A DNA stretch of 64,000 nt from Sarocladium kiliense (GCA_030734395.1 JAUZTG010000048.1:2294001-2358000); one strand, 5' to 3'. Shown: positions 21,315 through 33,830, counted from the stretch's first letter. The notes: generated by a model from the sequence alone, not told the origin. Numbers and translations: made by a program.

Positions 21315-23493
21315 ATGTGGTCGTCATCTAGTGGCGGTAAGAAGCCCGCACAGCCGTCGGTGAGTCTCCTGCCCTCAACATCTCAAGACATCCCATCCCA
21401 TCGACGTAATGCCTGTGCTCACTGCCCCACCGTCCCAGGAAATGGTCCAAGTCGGTATGTCCTCTCAACGTTCGGTCACCTGCGCAACCTTGACCGTGCA
21501 CACAATGCTGACCGAAGCTCGCAATGGGTTTACACAAAGACCGTTCAGAGTACGCTGTCCCAGACAACCTGCGTCTTGGCTTAAGAACTGACAAAGACCT
21601 AGGTCGGCCTCACCATTCTGGAGACCGCCTCCACGCGAGCATACCCCTAAGAGGAACGTGACGATGCCAACGAGCCAGGACCCGAATATGGTGGTTGGCG
21701 CAGCGTATTCGCACGCAGATATGCTCAAATTCGAATCCCTGTTCGTCATGTCGCCCTCGCAAACGCAGCTTGCAACGGCTAATCAAGTACAGCAACCTCT
21801 CCAGCTCATCCTCCCGGCCCAAGACCCCGCCATCCTCCTCTTCTACGAAACATCGACCTTCCGAGATCTCTCCACCTTCGAGGCCGACGTCTGGCCCATC
21901 ATCTCCTCCTCTAAAACATTACTTCAACTTCCTGTCGAATACGAACGATGACTGGAAAGCAGACGAGGACGAGATGATGGGCTATGAGGACGATGATGGC
22001 GATGACTTTGGTCTGCCCAGTATATCTAACATGAAGAGGCGAACACGACGGATGGCTTCACAGAATCGTACTACAGACTCGAACCCATTGGGACCGCCGG
22101 ACAGCTCCTTTGGTGGCCTGCAGGCGAGACGATACTCTAACAGTGCCGATATCGCAGTCGAACGTCCCACGCCTTCGTATCCCGTTCCCAAAAAGAGCGA
22201 AGGCAAGATCCTGCGACCGCAGTACAAGGATATTCTTAAGGGTAAATACATACTCAAGGACATTGCGCTGGAAGTGATCTGCTAACATTGACCAGACCCA
22301 GGAAATGCCCTCCATCTGATCAACTATCCCTCTATCCCCAGCGGCGCAACTCAAAAGGAAGCGGACGCGATCAATTCCAAGATCACACGAATCAATAAGT
22401 TTAAAAAGCTGCTCCAAGCCTCATCAATATCTCTCCCGGAACTGAGGGCGCTCGCATGGTCTGGAGTCCCCCAAGAGGTGCGCGCCGTCACCTGGCAACT
22501 ACTGCTGAGTTACCTCCCTACGAATAGCGAAAGACGGGTCACCACATTAGAGAGGAAACGAAAGGAGTATCTCGACGGAGTGCGTCAGGCCTTTGAAAGA
22601 GGCGGCTCAAATACTACGTCGACAGGTACACCTGGAAGGACAAGGGGCCTTGATGAAGCCATATGGCATCAGATCAGCATTGATGTGCCCAGAACGAATC
22701 CTCACATCGAGCTATACTCCTATGAAGCTACACAGCGCTCCCTTGAGCGTATCTTATACGTCTGGGCGGTGCGCCACCCCGCCAGCGGCTACGTTCAGGG
22801 CATCAATGATCTCGTCAGCCCGTTCTGGCAAGTTTTCCTTGGTCTGTACATTGGCGATCACAACATCGAGTCGGGTATGGATCCCGGCCAATTGCCGAAG
22901 TCGGTGCTGGACGCCGTTGAGGCAGATTCATTCTGGTGCCTGACGAAGCTCCTCGACGGGATCCAGGACCACTACATCGTTGCGCAGCCTGGTATTCAGC
23001 GCCAAGTCGCCGCGCTACGCGATCTCACAGCCAGGATAGACGGCAATTTGGCGAAGCACCTGGAGAAGGAGGGCGTCGAATTCATCCAATTCAGCTTCCG
23101 CTGGATGAACTGTCTACTCATGCGCGAGATCAGTGTCCACAACACCATCCGCATGTGGGACACTTATCTTGTAAGTCCGGCTCTCGATTCTAAACAAACC
23201 TCACTCTCTCATTTCTTTACTGACCCTATCGCCAGGCCGAAGAACAGGGCTTCTCTGAGTTCCATCTCTACGTCTGCGCCGCCTTCCTCGTCAAATGGTC
23301 CGACCAGCTCGTCAAGATGGATTTCCAAGAAATTATGATGTTCCTACAAAGCCTGCCCACCAAGGAGTGGACGGAGAAGGACATCGAGCTGTTGCTCAGT
23401 GAGGCATTTATATGGCAGAGCTTGTTCAAGGGTTCTGCAGCCCACCTCAAGGGCCAGCCAGCGAGAGCGCCCCTGACGGATCTCCAACTATGA
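21315..23493 (+). CDS. GYP1: TBC-domain Rab GTPase-activating protein, Gyp1-like
   Basis: Seen: exons ending 22241, then 22296-23170 and 23236-23493, are clear. They encode KDILKDPGNALHLINYPSIPSG, LPELRALAWSGVPQEVRAVTWQLL, the arginine-finger segment ISIDVPRTNP, the glutamine-finger segment YVQGINDL and RWMNCLLMREI, ending in the helix LFKGSAAHLKG. Known: Gyp1 accelerates GTP hydrolysis by Ypt1/Rab1-class GTPases at the Golgi. The 5' end is uncertain. MWSSSSGGKKPAQPS at 21315 has a good start context and a GTGAGT donor at 21360. The path to the Ser-rich segment at about 21,790 may be one ~430 nt intron (acceptor near 21787) or several short ones. The first ATG within the certain frame is near 21974. 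Confidence 0.88.
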
Positions 23494-23781
23494 ATGGAAG
23501 AAGGACATTTCATGGGCGAGGGCATGTGATCTGGTTGGGTTAGTGGAAGTGGTGTAGATCCTCTTAATGCATATATGGCGCCTGGATAATTGAACATACT
23601 CGAATCTTAGAACCTTCACCTTGGTCGTCATATCATTAGAAAATCTTGTGATATTTCGGGTACCATCCTGAACGCCTCGCTTTTGATATGTAGTCCGCTT
23701 TTCGCCCAGAGAAAGAAGTAAAAGAAAAATAGAAGAACCCAAATGCCTTCAGCCATAGTATCCCCCCAGGTCCAATTCCTT

Positions 23782-25533
23782 TTAATCCGGATGCTCCATC
23801 ACGTCTCCAGTGAACGCAAGCGTGTCCCGGTTTTCGTCTACGACTCTTGCCCATTCCAACAACAGCCTCCAAACGTACAACTTCATGTCCTCCCTTCGAA
23901 GTACCTTATCCGCCCATTCGGCGCCCCTCTCAGCGATGAACCTTGCAGCGGCATCACCTGCACCTGCCCCATCTGCGAAAAACTCGAGCACGGCGTGCAG
24001 ATCCTGCAATGTCGAGTCCAGAGGCACGAAGTGCATCCACGGTACAAGGCGGTCGTCGTGCCATTCTGTAAAGATCGTGGATTTGAGTGGCAGAGAGGTG
24101 GAGCGTAGTAGTGATCGAAATCGGGGGCTCAAAGCAGCGCCATCAACATCTGGAAGGAATCGGTTCGCAAGCTGTGACAACAGAGGGGCCTCCTTTTCAG
24201 CGGCGGATGCGTCGACAATGCTTGACAGCCATGATCCGAGGGCGCGCTTCTTGCGTCGCTCGCTAACGTAGAGATCCTTAGGTGGAAGATTGAACGCAGC
24301 GCCCTGCTCGTCTTCCTTTTCAAGTTGCGAGATCAAGCCTCCATCAAGCATCTTCACTAGACGATCAGCATCCCCTCTCCAAAAGACCTTTCCGTTCTTG
24401 CCCGCCCACGGTCTCCTGAGTGAGTCGGCATCTATCAGAGCCTCATCACCACTCAGATACATAGCTCCAGGAATCAGAATATCGTTGTTCCTCGGTAGTT
24501 TCGAGCCGCTGAAGAGTGGGATCAGCTCATCCGTGATGGGCGTGGTTCTGGGCTCAGTGAACACGCGGTGCATATGACGCATGTGAGGCTGCTCGCAGGG
24601 GTCTGTTGCCGCCGTCCAATTCTGAACGAATCCCCCAAAGGCATACGTAGGCTTCCAACCGAGTGGCACATCGTGTTGAGAAGCGTGGCCGGTGGTCTGT
24701 ATCAACGCAGGGGAATCTGGGTTACATGTGCCCAATGCCATATCCCAATGATTGCGCTCGGAAGAAATCCACCTCGGTTCAAAGTGCAGGATCTCCTGTT
24801 CATCAAGGGCGGACAGGCTCATGAAGTTGTACGTTACTTCAGCCAAGGGAATGAGCTTTCGCTTCTCTGACTCCTCCCGAACCAGTCTTTCGATCTCGCC
24901 AAAAGGCACAAGAAGCCTCGCATCATCGGCGAGATTGACAGGCATGTCGAGATCAGGCATGTGCATGCTGAACTCTCGGACCAAGTTTGCCCAATCTTCA
25001 AGCCAGTGTGGGTGGTCTCGCGCCGCTTCGTGTGTTATTGTCTCTCCATTCCGGATGCTCACCACCCAGGGTGAACCCTTGGCCCGCTCACGGAGGACCC
25101 TCGGGTCCAGACTCCAGAATGGCGTCAGATCTTTGTAAATGCGGTCAAAGAATTCTTCAACGATAACAGTGTTGCTCTCTGTGGCCGCCTCGACCCATTT
25201 GTCAAAGCCAGGGGGAGGGTGCCTCCCTCTGCGGATGCGATACCGGCTCCCAGCAGCCCACATGTCTCCTGTTCTTTGCGCAATGAGATACTCAAATTGA
25301 GTACTGGCGTTTACCATAAGATCCCGGATGGGAGACTGAACGCCACCAAAGGCGATGGAAGGCTTGACATTGCCTGCATTTTGAAGCTGAAGGTTCGAGC
25401 CTGCAGGCGTGGATCTGCTGGGCCAGAAGTATAGCCAATGCGTGACCACGAGGCCTGTGAGGAAGATGACGGCAACATAACGTGCAACGAGGCCGGACGG
25501 CACAGGCCGTAGGCTGAAGAACCGAAGCAGCAT
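23782..25533 (-). CDS. Glycosyltransferase family 90 (CAP10-like) type II membrane protein
   Basis: Seen: one uninterrupted 583-codon frame. Residues about 15-38 form a single hydrophobic anchor (VARYVAVIFLTGLVVTHWLYF) after a short basic tail, as in Golgi type II enzymes. The luminal part has GDMWAAGSRYRIRRGRHPPPGFDKW, the GKVFWRGDADRLVKM region that corresponds to the FWRG signature of CAP10 proteins, and a C-terminal SLDSTLQDLHAVLEFF...WRLLLEWARVVDE helix. Known: CAP10 proteins transfer xylose onto capsule mannan in Cryptococcus; ascomycete members are mostly unassigned. The usual TGG residues after FWRG are missing here, so activity may differ. It is intronless, unlike most neighbours. 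Confidence 0.85.
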   Translation of the reverse strand: MLLRFFSLRPVPSGLVARYVAVIFLTGLVVTHWLYFWPSRSTPAGSNLQLQNAGNVKPSIAFGGVQSPIRDLMVNASTQFEYLIAQRTGDMWAAGSRYRIRRGRHPPPGFDKWVEAATESNTVIVEEFFDRIYKDLTPFWSLDPRVLRERAKGSPWVVSIRNGETITHEAARDHPHWLEDWANLVREFSMHMPDLDMPVNLADDARLLVPFGEIERLVREESEKRKLIPLAEVTYNFMSLSALDEQEILHFEPRWISSERNHWDMALGTCNPDSPALIQTTGHASQHDVPLGWKPTYAFGGFVQNWTAATDPCEQPHMRHMHRVFTEPRTTPITDELIPLFSGSKLPRNNDILIPGAMYLSGDEALIDADSLRRPWAGKNGKVFWRGDADRLVKMLDGGLISQLEKEDEQGAAFNLPPKDLYVSERRKKRALGSWLSSIVDASAAEKEAPLLSQLANRFLPDVDGAALSPRFRSLLRSTSLPLKSTIFTEWHDDRLVPWMHFVPLDSTLQDLHAVLEFFADGAGAGDAAARFIAERGAEWADKVLRREDMKLYVWRLLLEWARVVDENRDTLAFTGDVMEHPD

Positions 25534-26825
25534 ATCACCACGCGTCGCAAAGAAAAAAGTGTGCAGACAAGTTCAACGCATGGCCAGTAGATCCTGGGCA
25601 AGGCAAGTTGTCTGGGCCCAGTTGTGTATGTAGCGAGTTACGCTGTAAGGTGCTGGTGCGAGTGAATGACAGTAGAGAAGAGAAGAGGAGAAGCGAACGA
25701 CGTGAAAAAGGAAGATGTCTTGTCAATTGAAAGAGCGTACGGACATCTCGAGCAAGGAAGAGAGCGGTTGATGTGAGCGCGTAAAGAGATCGAAGATTAA
25801 AAGGGGAGAAATGGCAAACGACACGCAAGACTCTCCAACCCCGTGGCTCTTTCCATGGTCTCGGCTGCCCTTGGCCGGGGGCCGCGTCTTGGACGTTGTG
25901 GCCGCGACCAGGAGTCGCCAGGGCACTATGGAGATTAGAATGCAACCTGAGCCAGTGGCAGCGTGCGTTAGGGGACAGTGGCATCCTTACCACCCACCCA
26001 CTGTTGCGCGGCCCGCCTGGCGCGAATCCGGGGATCGGGTGCCGTGAATTTACCTAAGGCAAGGTAATCCGTACTGTGCACTGCTGCCGGGGATGTCTCA
26101 TATAATGAGGACCAAAGGGTCCTAGAGACAACATTAGAAGGCTGAATCATCAAGCATCGGACTACTCCTAAGTCGAAGAGGGAGAATTAAGTGTAATTTG
26201 CAGTACCAATAAGCACGTGAACTTCAACTACAGTCCGGGCCATAAGTAAAGCCCTTTTTCACTGTGTAAAAGCTACAGATGGTCAGTGGACAATGATCCA
26301 GAGTCAGCAGGCGAAAGACCTGGTGTGCTCATAACCCCATGTGATGACCCCAGCGTGACATTGAGAGGCCTCAGCGAACTCTAAGAATAGCAATTATTCA
26401 TACATTAGATCCATTCCATTAGAATGCTCATTGTTTCGTCAAGTAAATGCACTGCTCGGCTTACTCTTCTCGCCAAACCTGGATCAATTGTTCCAGGGTA
26501 GGTCGTCCCTCGGCTATTCCTCGCCTCATTACCCGTCGACTCTCCCCTCGACCAATCACAGCCCCAGCAATTCCCGGACCGAACTCGATCGCTCCAACGG
26601 GGGAAGAATGACCAGCTGGGCGGCGAATTCCACACAAACGTCAACGAAACCTCGCAGCCTCCAAGGCACGTCCAACATCTCCCCTCCATCCGCTGCCGCT
26701 ATCCATCTCCGACAATTTCGAAGCTTGGGACAGACCTGCCGCTCAGGTTTTATCAACACACGCGTTCCGTGCGCCCAGAGTAATTGCGAAGAGCCAGAAA
26801 AGAGACGAGACACATTCGAGCCAAG
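25534..26825. other. Divergent promoter region between GT90 and complex I subunit genes
   Basis: About 1.3 kb. The sequence close to the GT90 start (25,540-25,800) is purine-rich on the plus strand, as expected of a leader. No coding, RNA or repeat feature is supported. Confidence 0.5.
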
Positions 26826-27645
26826 ATGCTGCAGTCGTCACGGTCGGCAGCCGTCATGGCCCTCCGAGGTACGTGGGACCTGCAGAGGGACGGAGGAATC
26901 ATTCAATTGGGGCTATATGCGATATACTGACGGCTTTCACCCTTCCACAGCGAGACCGAGCACCGCCATCCTCCCCTTCCGAGCTGCCGCCGCGCATATC
27001 TCCACCACCTCCAAGAAGGATGCTTCCGCTGTCACACCTCACCACGCCGGCGGCCTGGCTAAGCCTCGCAAGGAGGTTCCCCTCGCCAGCCAAGAGGGCA
27101 CCAAGGGTGTCATCCAGTACGCTCTGTACGTTCACGACTCCCGCTCAGCACGCATCATAGCCGAAAGAGACCACTAACCATGACCCCACCGCAGTACCTC
27201 GCTCGATATCATCACCAACTGGGCCCGTCAGTCCTCCCTCTGGCCCATGACATTCGGTCTCGCCTGCTGCGCCGTCGAAATGATGCACCTTTCCGCCCCC
27301 CGCTACGATCAAGATCGTCTCGGTATCATTTTCCGTGCCTCACCTCGTCAATCAGATGTCATGATTGTTGCCGGAACCCTTACCAACAAGATGGCCCCTG
27401 CCCTGCGCCAGGTCTACGATCAGATGCCCGATCCTCGTTGGGTCATCTCCATGGGCAGCTGCGCCAACGGTGGCGGCTACTACCACTACAGCTACAGTGT
27501 TGTTCGTGGCTGCGACCGTGTCGTCCCCGTCGACATCTACGTTCCTGGCTGCCCACCTACCTCCGAGGCGCTCATGTACGGTGTCTTCCAGCTCCAGCGC
27601 AAGATGCGCAACACCAAGATCTCAAGGATGTGGTACAGGCGCTAG
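26826..27645 (+). CDS. NDUFS7: NADH:ubiquinone oxidoreductase PSST/NDUFS7 subunit (20 kDa, mitochondrial)
   Basis: Seen: exons 26826-26868, 26951-27125 and 27195-27645 give 222 aa. The first ~45 residues are rich in Arg, Ala and Ser with no acids (LQSSRSAAVMALRARPSTAILPFRAAAAHIS), a matrix presequence. The mature part carries the N2 4Fe-4S ligands: FGLACCAVEMM (the tandem Cys pair), GSCANGGG and PGCPP. Known: N2 is the last iron-sulphur cluster before ubiquinone in complex I, in the matrix arm of the inner membrane. The length and ending (RKMRNTKISRMWYRR) match the family. The first intron falls within the presequence. Confidence 0.97.
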
Positions 27646-28541
27646 AGCAGTGTCTCCTTAGGGGATGAAGGCGGAGTTGATCAGAAGTATAGCTCCAAGA
27701 TGGCGAAGCTGCTACGGAAAGATGATGGGGAGGAGGGGAATGCATTGGTCATGTCAATGGCTAGAGTGGGCGATACGTATCATCAGGGTTGCCTTTCCTT
27801 TGTTCCTGCTGTGCACATACTGTATTGCAGATGGCCAGAAACTAGAACCGCAGAATTAGCTGCGAAATACGATGTATAAGTACCAAATGACGGAGGTCCC
27901 CCCATGTGACATACATCGGGATACTGTGCACATGATACAGTATCCCGATAGCTTATTGGTGCTTTCAAACACAGGATGCGGAATGGAAACCGGAAGATGG
28001 AGTGGATGTGCCTGTATGTATATAAGATGTAGCACCTAAACCTGAAGGGGGTTTACCATGCTTTCCACCGCTGAACGTCGTATGAAGCAAAGACCAAAAG
28101 TACAACAGCCGCCCGCAAAGACTCGCTCTCTGCCTTGACAAAAAAAAAAAAAAAAGCCTTGCCATGTCCATAAGAAGAGGGAAAGGAGAAAAAGGACCAA
28201 ATGATGAGGAAATCCCCCGACCCCTCGTCCGGGTCCCCATGACCGCCTTTTGCATGTCACATTATACTGTTCCTCCAGCTTTCAGGAACAATCTCCACCA
28301 CTTCAACACCTGAGGCCAGCAATCGTCGCCAAGGCCAAGCTGTGCTTGGACGATTGACTCATACGCCGCCCAGTGAGGTCTTCTCCCCTGTCCCAGCGTA
28401 TGGTGTGGCTAATAGCCAAAAGTAGATAGTCAAACCGTATTGGAACACGCCTTGCACAGGTATGGGTACAGCCAAGTTCGAAACGTGGCGCTTTCCAACA
28501 TGTATTTCCGGGAAATGCTGTTTTGCTGAGCTCAATGTTGT
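27646..28541. other. Convergent 3' regions of NDUFS7 and RSP5 genes
   Basis: 896 bp between two convergent genes, including a 16-nt A run at 28140-28155. No gene is seen. Confidence 0.6.
28140..28155. repeat. 16-nt poly(A) tract
   Basis: An uninterrupted A run in the convergent 3' region; a simple homopolymer, with no sign of a retroposed sequence beside it. Confidence 0.8.
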
Positions 28542-31348
28542 CTATTCTTGACCAAAACCCATAGTCTCCTCCACAGCAATTGTAAGCTTTTGCTGCAGTT
28601 GCTCCAGGTTCTTATACGGAGGCAGGTCAAGACGGTTGAAACTGTACAAGTCTGGGTTAGCATGCATTTATCGCACAAAGAGCTTTGGAGTTGCTTACCA
28701 GGTATGTGCCTTGGGCAAGTTCCCGACTTCGCCGGCCTTCTCAATTGTAAAGCGGCGCGGGCCATCACTGCCTTGGAGATCCTTGAAGCCGTTGACGGGA
28801 ATACGCGATGTACCCGTTGTAAACTGCAGAAGACGGGACTTCTGCTCACCATCCCACGACCGCACAGTCTGCCAGAAGTTTTGGACAACTTCATCCGACT
28901 CAGTGTAACCACGGTAGTCCGTGTGCTTCTTCCAGTCGTCGACGTCAATCTCTGCGATACCTCCGATCAGAAGCTCAAGCTCACGCTCATCGAAGACGTT
29001 GATGAGCTCATGGGGGATGAGCTCCTGGAAACCTTCCTTGAAGGCCTGAAATTGTTCGGCAATACGCTTCTCGATTCTCCACTTCACCATCAAATCCACG
29101 TACTCCTTCTTGTTCTCGTTCGTCACCTCGATGTTACGACCGTTCGGAATGAGATCTTCGGTAGTCATGACGCCGAAACGCTCATCTTCGGTAGAGAAAG
29201 TCTGCTCCAGGATTCCTCCCGAGATATCATTGTCCAGCATCCATTGCAATGAGCGATGGAAGTCGGCGTCCACACCCTCCATATCAGCCAAGGACACAGC
29301 CTTGCTCAACATCATCTTGTACAGCGCGCCAATGAAGAACGCATCAAGGAAGCGGCGATGGAAGATAGCGAGACCAACAACTCTGCCGATGAACTTGAAG
29401 TAGTTGAGATGTTCGGGGTTGATGCCTGAGTGAGGGTTGATCTGCAGGGTGTAGTTGTCGTGTGCGGAGTATTCGAAGAGACAGTAAAAGGGGTTGAACA
29501 TTTCGTGCGAAAGCAAGAAGAAGAACTCTCTCGAAAGACCGCCGTAATCCAGACCATCCTCACCATCGAACTTGATCATCAGACGTTTCTTCAGGTCAGT
29601 CGCAGACTGCCTGGTGATCTCTGCAAATGAGTCTTCGAAGATGTGAGAGCGTCGGACCTTGATGTGGCATTGTCCGCTAAGGATGCGCATCGCAGGCTGA
29701 GAACGGAAGTAAATGAGCTTCCTCCTAAAGTCACGCTTGTACTGTGGCACGTTCTGGTCCAGAGAAGATGGAAGGCGCGGATCGTCCCATGTAGTAGTCT
29801 TAGTGTTGTGGTCGACGAAGTACACCCTCGCTGTGTTGGTAAGGCGCATTTCCCACCCACTGGGAAGGGGTCCCAATTGCGACACGGGCTGTTGCTGAAT
29901 TGATCCGTTTGTGTTGTTCTGGCCACCGTACATCCTGATGTACTGCTGGCGACGGGGATCGACCCAGGTCGTCGTTCGTGTATTGTGGTCGACGAAGTAG
30001 GGTCGGCCTTCTGGCGTCCAACGCTGCTCCCATCCGGGGGGAAGTTCCCCAGATCCAGGGCTTGTTGCCCCGGTGTGCATCATCGTGCTATTAGCACCAT
30101 TAGCAGCACCGGAGCCGCCTGGGCCGCTTTGTTGTGCAGGAGATGCTTGTTGAAGAGTCGGGGAGTTGGAGCCAGTCCGATCTTCTGGCAGCGTTCGGTT
30201 CTGGTGGCGTTGTCGTTCGACTTGTGTCGCGGCCTCTCGATCACTTCGGGTTTCGCCCACCCCGTTCGCACTCGGTCTGTTCCAGCTCGTGGTCCGCGTA
30301 TTGTGGTCGACGTAGTATGTCCGACCAAGGTTGTCTTCTCGACGCTCCCAGCCTGCTGGAAGCCGCCCCTGTGCATCCTCGAAAGGGCTCAGCCCACTGC
30401 CGGCGCGAGGCTGGGCGCCTCCCGAGGTCCCGGCAGCTCCTGATCCAGAACTGACACTGGCGCTCGCTGGACGGTGCGGTAGCGAGGCAGTGTTAGGCGA
30501 GAGAGAATTGCCGTTGGCACCGGCGGATGAGCCAGGTCGGTTTTCGATCGGAGGCGCGGACAAGGCAGACATGCTAGAGCCTGCGGGCGTAGCCAGAGAG
30601 GGCCGATTGGAAGATGCTTGACCAGCGCGGGCCGGTGCGCTCAGATTGCAAGATAAATTCACGATGACCTTCCCGTGAACAACCAGATTGTCAGTCGACT
30701 TCTTCAGATCCCGAGTGAGCATTTGGTCTAAATAACGGGTCAGCATTTGACAGAAAAATCTCTGAACCTTGATTAGGCCTACCGTCGGTATCGGGGCTCA
30801 GATCTTGCATGACATCGCCAACTCGAATGTTAATAACACCAAGGAAACCTTGGTCCTTCTTCTTGAACTTCTTCTGATCGAAGACCTGTACGGCGAGGAT
30901 GCTGCCCTCATTTGCACGGCTGATCTTGGGTTAGTGTGTATATCGACAGCACGTAGTGTTTGATGCTCACAAGTCGAAACTTTCGTTCCAGTACGGGTTC
31001 AGGGTCCGCTTGCTGACACTTGTGGTCTTTGTCTGCTCGCCATTGATGGTGGCAACGGCGAAAGGATCGGGGAAGCCTAAGCATCATTAGATTGTGGAAC
31101 AAAATCAATAAGACGTGAAACGACGTACGGAAGACATCACGTTTATAAAGTCCATCAGCGGCGATGACTAGAGCCTAGTTAGTATACGTTTGCTCGATAA
31201 CAGGGTGAACGGCCGGAAATGGGGTTACGAACTTGTGACCCGAAGATTAGGCTTGCTGTGATTGTCCAGTTAGCAGTGAAGTTGTATTGGCTTTGAAATT
31301 CATGGAAGCTTACGCCGGGAGGCCAGCGTCAGAGCGGCTGGCGCTCAT
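28542..31348 (-). CDS. RSP5: NEDD4-family HECT E3 ubiquitin ligase (Rsp5/HulA/Pub1)
   Basis: Seen: exons 31348-31314, 31255-31233, 31167-31129, 31076-30971, 30919-30783, 30727-28699 and 28641-28542 give 822 aa in frame. A C2 domain spans about residues 12-130 (LRVTIIAADGLYKRDVFRFPDPFAV). A Ser/Pro-rich linker leads to three WW domains near 236-267, 342-372 and 401-431 (each LPxGWE...HNTxTTxW). The HECT domain runs from about 465 to the end. Its catalytic Cys is residue 790 (AHTCFNRLDLP), whose codon is split by the last intron. Known: Rsp5 ubiquitinates membrane permeases via PY-motif arrestins and controls endocytosis, among other roles. In moulds HulA works with CreD in permease turnover, so it may also act on carriers such as those in this window (inference). 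Confidence 0.97.
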
Positions 31349-33137
31349 GTTGACGTAGCTCGGATGCTACAGAAGCCGAGCGTGGCAGAGCAGCTGTCGT
31401 AACTATTTGTAGGGAGCCTGGTCGTGGCGTTGATGGTAATCCCTGCGGTCGAAGGGATGAACTTCTCGAAAGCAAAGAATATGTCGATGTTTGTAATGAA
31501 GAAGTCGAATGGAGACGTCAGGAGTCGGCGGAGCAGATGGCCGTTGAAGATGTCGAAGGGTTTGGGGGCTGTGCAGCCAGGGAGCCAGACTCCCCGCTCC
31601 AGGTGCGAGGGCGCGGCCTGGAAGGTGAAGCACAGAGAGATGCAGATCAGACCTCACCCACGAGCAGACCCGGGCAAGCAATAAGCAGCAGATAAGAGCC
31701 GCGTCGTCGAGGATGGCGGAACGACGTCGGGAGGCGGGAGAAAGAAGGCGTCGTATGGTGGTGCAGGCGTGGATGTCGATGGAGGGATGACGGTGTGGAT
31801 TCGCAAGACGACGACGGCGACGAAGGCGGGCGGGCGGGCGGTGGGCAGCGAGGGCCGGTGGGGGAGAGGGACCTTTGCAGCAGGACAGGCAGAGGGAAAC
31901 CTGGGTCTTTAGCGCAGTGCTGGGCCGCTGGGCGCCTGGTCAAAGGCGCTATTGGTATTCACTAAGATGCTGGAGCATGAGGCGGGGCTGCCATCGAGAA
32001 TGTCCAGTTCGCAGGTACGGGTACGGCCAGTAGCGGCCGGACGAGCACATGGGGCCGCGTACTCGGTACTTTGCTGCTAACGTTGATCCATCCAACTGGC
32101 ACTGGGGATGCAATCCGGGTTGACCACACAGGCCCTCGCTTGGCTGCCAGTGGTTCCAAGGATAGAAATCGACGCTGGTGGCCTTTGAGAAGGTTGTGCT
32201 GCTGTGCCTCTCTAACCGCCGAACCGCCGTCCCTGGACTGCCGTTATCCGGATTGTCAGACTGTCCAGTGATGACACAACATAAGATATGCCCACTCGGC
32301 TGTGGCTGTCACTGCATACTGGCATTACATACGGAGTAGTGGCGGCTGGAAAGTGGCCCAAGCCTGCCGATGGATCAAGAACATTCTTCTGGTTCTGACG
32401 GCATGATAACGGCACCATCGCCAAGTTACGCGAAGACTGGACCCAACGGCGGTTACGACTTTCTACATTCTCACGTTTTGGCCTGTGAAGATGGTTCCAT
32501 CTTTGGGAGAAGACTCGCGCGGCAAGAGCTTTGTAAGCTGAAAGTCAGTTTTTGGCCACCACCGAACAAGTGGTAGTTTTAGTCAGGTATTACTGGATAT
32601 TGGTAGATATCATCTTACACGGAAGCCTTTGCCTGCAATATCAAGCAATGCCAGAGTCAGAGGGCTCAATCTCGATGTCGTCAATATGTGCAGCAGGCTC
32701 CAGGGAACTTGCTGAGCCAAGGGCACCTTCGCAATTCTCTGCATCAGACCACCTTCCTTGTCCTAAACCGGTGCTGAACCTTTGTTGGACCACTTTCTCT
32801 ATGTAGCCGTGTGTAAACGTGCATCATTCCTAGCTTCTGACCTGAACTCCGGCTTCTGCTGATCCCCGTCCCTGAGATTGTAATACATGGTTCAAGTAGT
32901 TGTCCGCTGCCGATTCCATCCTAAGTCTCTGTCTTTCTCATTTTTGACTTCAATGCGCATTATTCCTCCGACGGGCCCAATGGTTATGGTAGATATGCCA
33001 TCTCAATTCCCATAGAAAACACATGAACCTCGGCCGCCGCGCCCTTGCTGAGTCCAACGAGGATCTGAGTAAGGGTTAGCTGGCTGTCCAGACACATGGA
33101 CAGGTGGGCCTGAGGCCTGGGCGGCACCTCCCTGCTC
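31349..33137. other. 1.8 kb gene-poor region upstream of RSP5
   Basis: Holds the RSP5 promoter and the PAB2 3' UTR. A GC-rich patch at about 31,800-31,870 (GGGCGGGCGGGC) lies some 450 bp upstream of the RSP5 start. Small ORFs are short and unconvincing. Confidence 0.5.
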
Positions 33138-33830
33138 CTAGTATGGATAGCCTGCCCGGCCTCTGCCCCGGAAGCCTCCTCGAAACGACCCTCGGGGGTT
33201 AAAGCCACCTCGGAATCCTCGCCCTCCCCGGTAGCCTCCCCTACCTCTGCCTCTGGTCATGCCGGGAATGTTCGTTCGCTTGGGCGTGACCTTGATATTG
33301 CGACCCTTGAAAACACTCTCGTTCAGGACCAGGGCCTGGGCAACTAAGCTGGGCTCCGTAAACTCAACATAGGCGTATCTGTGACAGAATTAGGACTACC
33401 GTCAATGATGTGACTTGTGGATGTGATCCTTACCCCTTCGGCTGTCCCGTGAACTTGTCGAGCAAAATCGTCACCCTGTTGATCGAACCACAGCTCTGAA
33501 AATGCGCCTGGATCTCCTCAGGCGACGCAGAATAGTCGACGTTGCCAACAAAGATGCTGCGGGCATCGATAGACTCTTTGTCGTCTGCCAAGTCAGCCGT
33601 CTGCTGATCCAGAGTCTGCTGCATCTCGCGCAGCTTCTTGGCCTCCTCCTCCATCTCTGCGACTCGCCGCTTCATCGCCGAGATCTCCTCCTGTTGGAAA
33701 TCAAGTCAGCATATTTGCGCTGCCTGATGTGTGTTAGGTCGGCTCTACGGACCTCTTCGTTCTCGCCAGCCTCATTTTGAGGCGCCTGCTCCTCCGTCGG
33801 CACTTCCTCGATCTTGTCCGTGTCCGCCAT
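33138..33830 (-). CDS. PAB2: Nuclear polyadenylate-binding protein 2 (Pab2/PABPN1-like)
   Basis: Seen: exons 33830-33753, 33690-33434 and 33378-33138 give 191 aa. An acidic, Glu-rich start is followed by a coiled-coil helix (ISAMKRRVAEMEEEAKKLREM), one RRM from about residue 68 (RSIFVGNVDYSASPEEIQAHF, RNP1 KGYAYVEF) and an Arg/Gly-rich C-terminus (GRGRGGYRGGRGFRGG). The order acid-coil-RRM-RGG and the size are diagnostic of the PABPN1 family. Known: it binds nascent poly(A), stimulates poly(A) polymerase and feeds RNAs to the nuclear exosome. It may work on the same transcripts as the HRP1-type protein encoded 13 kb away. The start is the first ATG that opens the acidic segment. Confidence 0.95.

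Noticed and set aside
28130..28160. Poly(A) run as the tail of a retroelement
   Set aside because: No reverse transcriptase remnant, target duplication or flanking repeat is visible.
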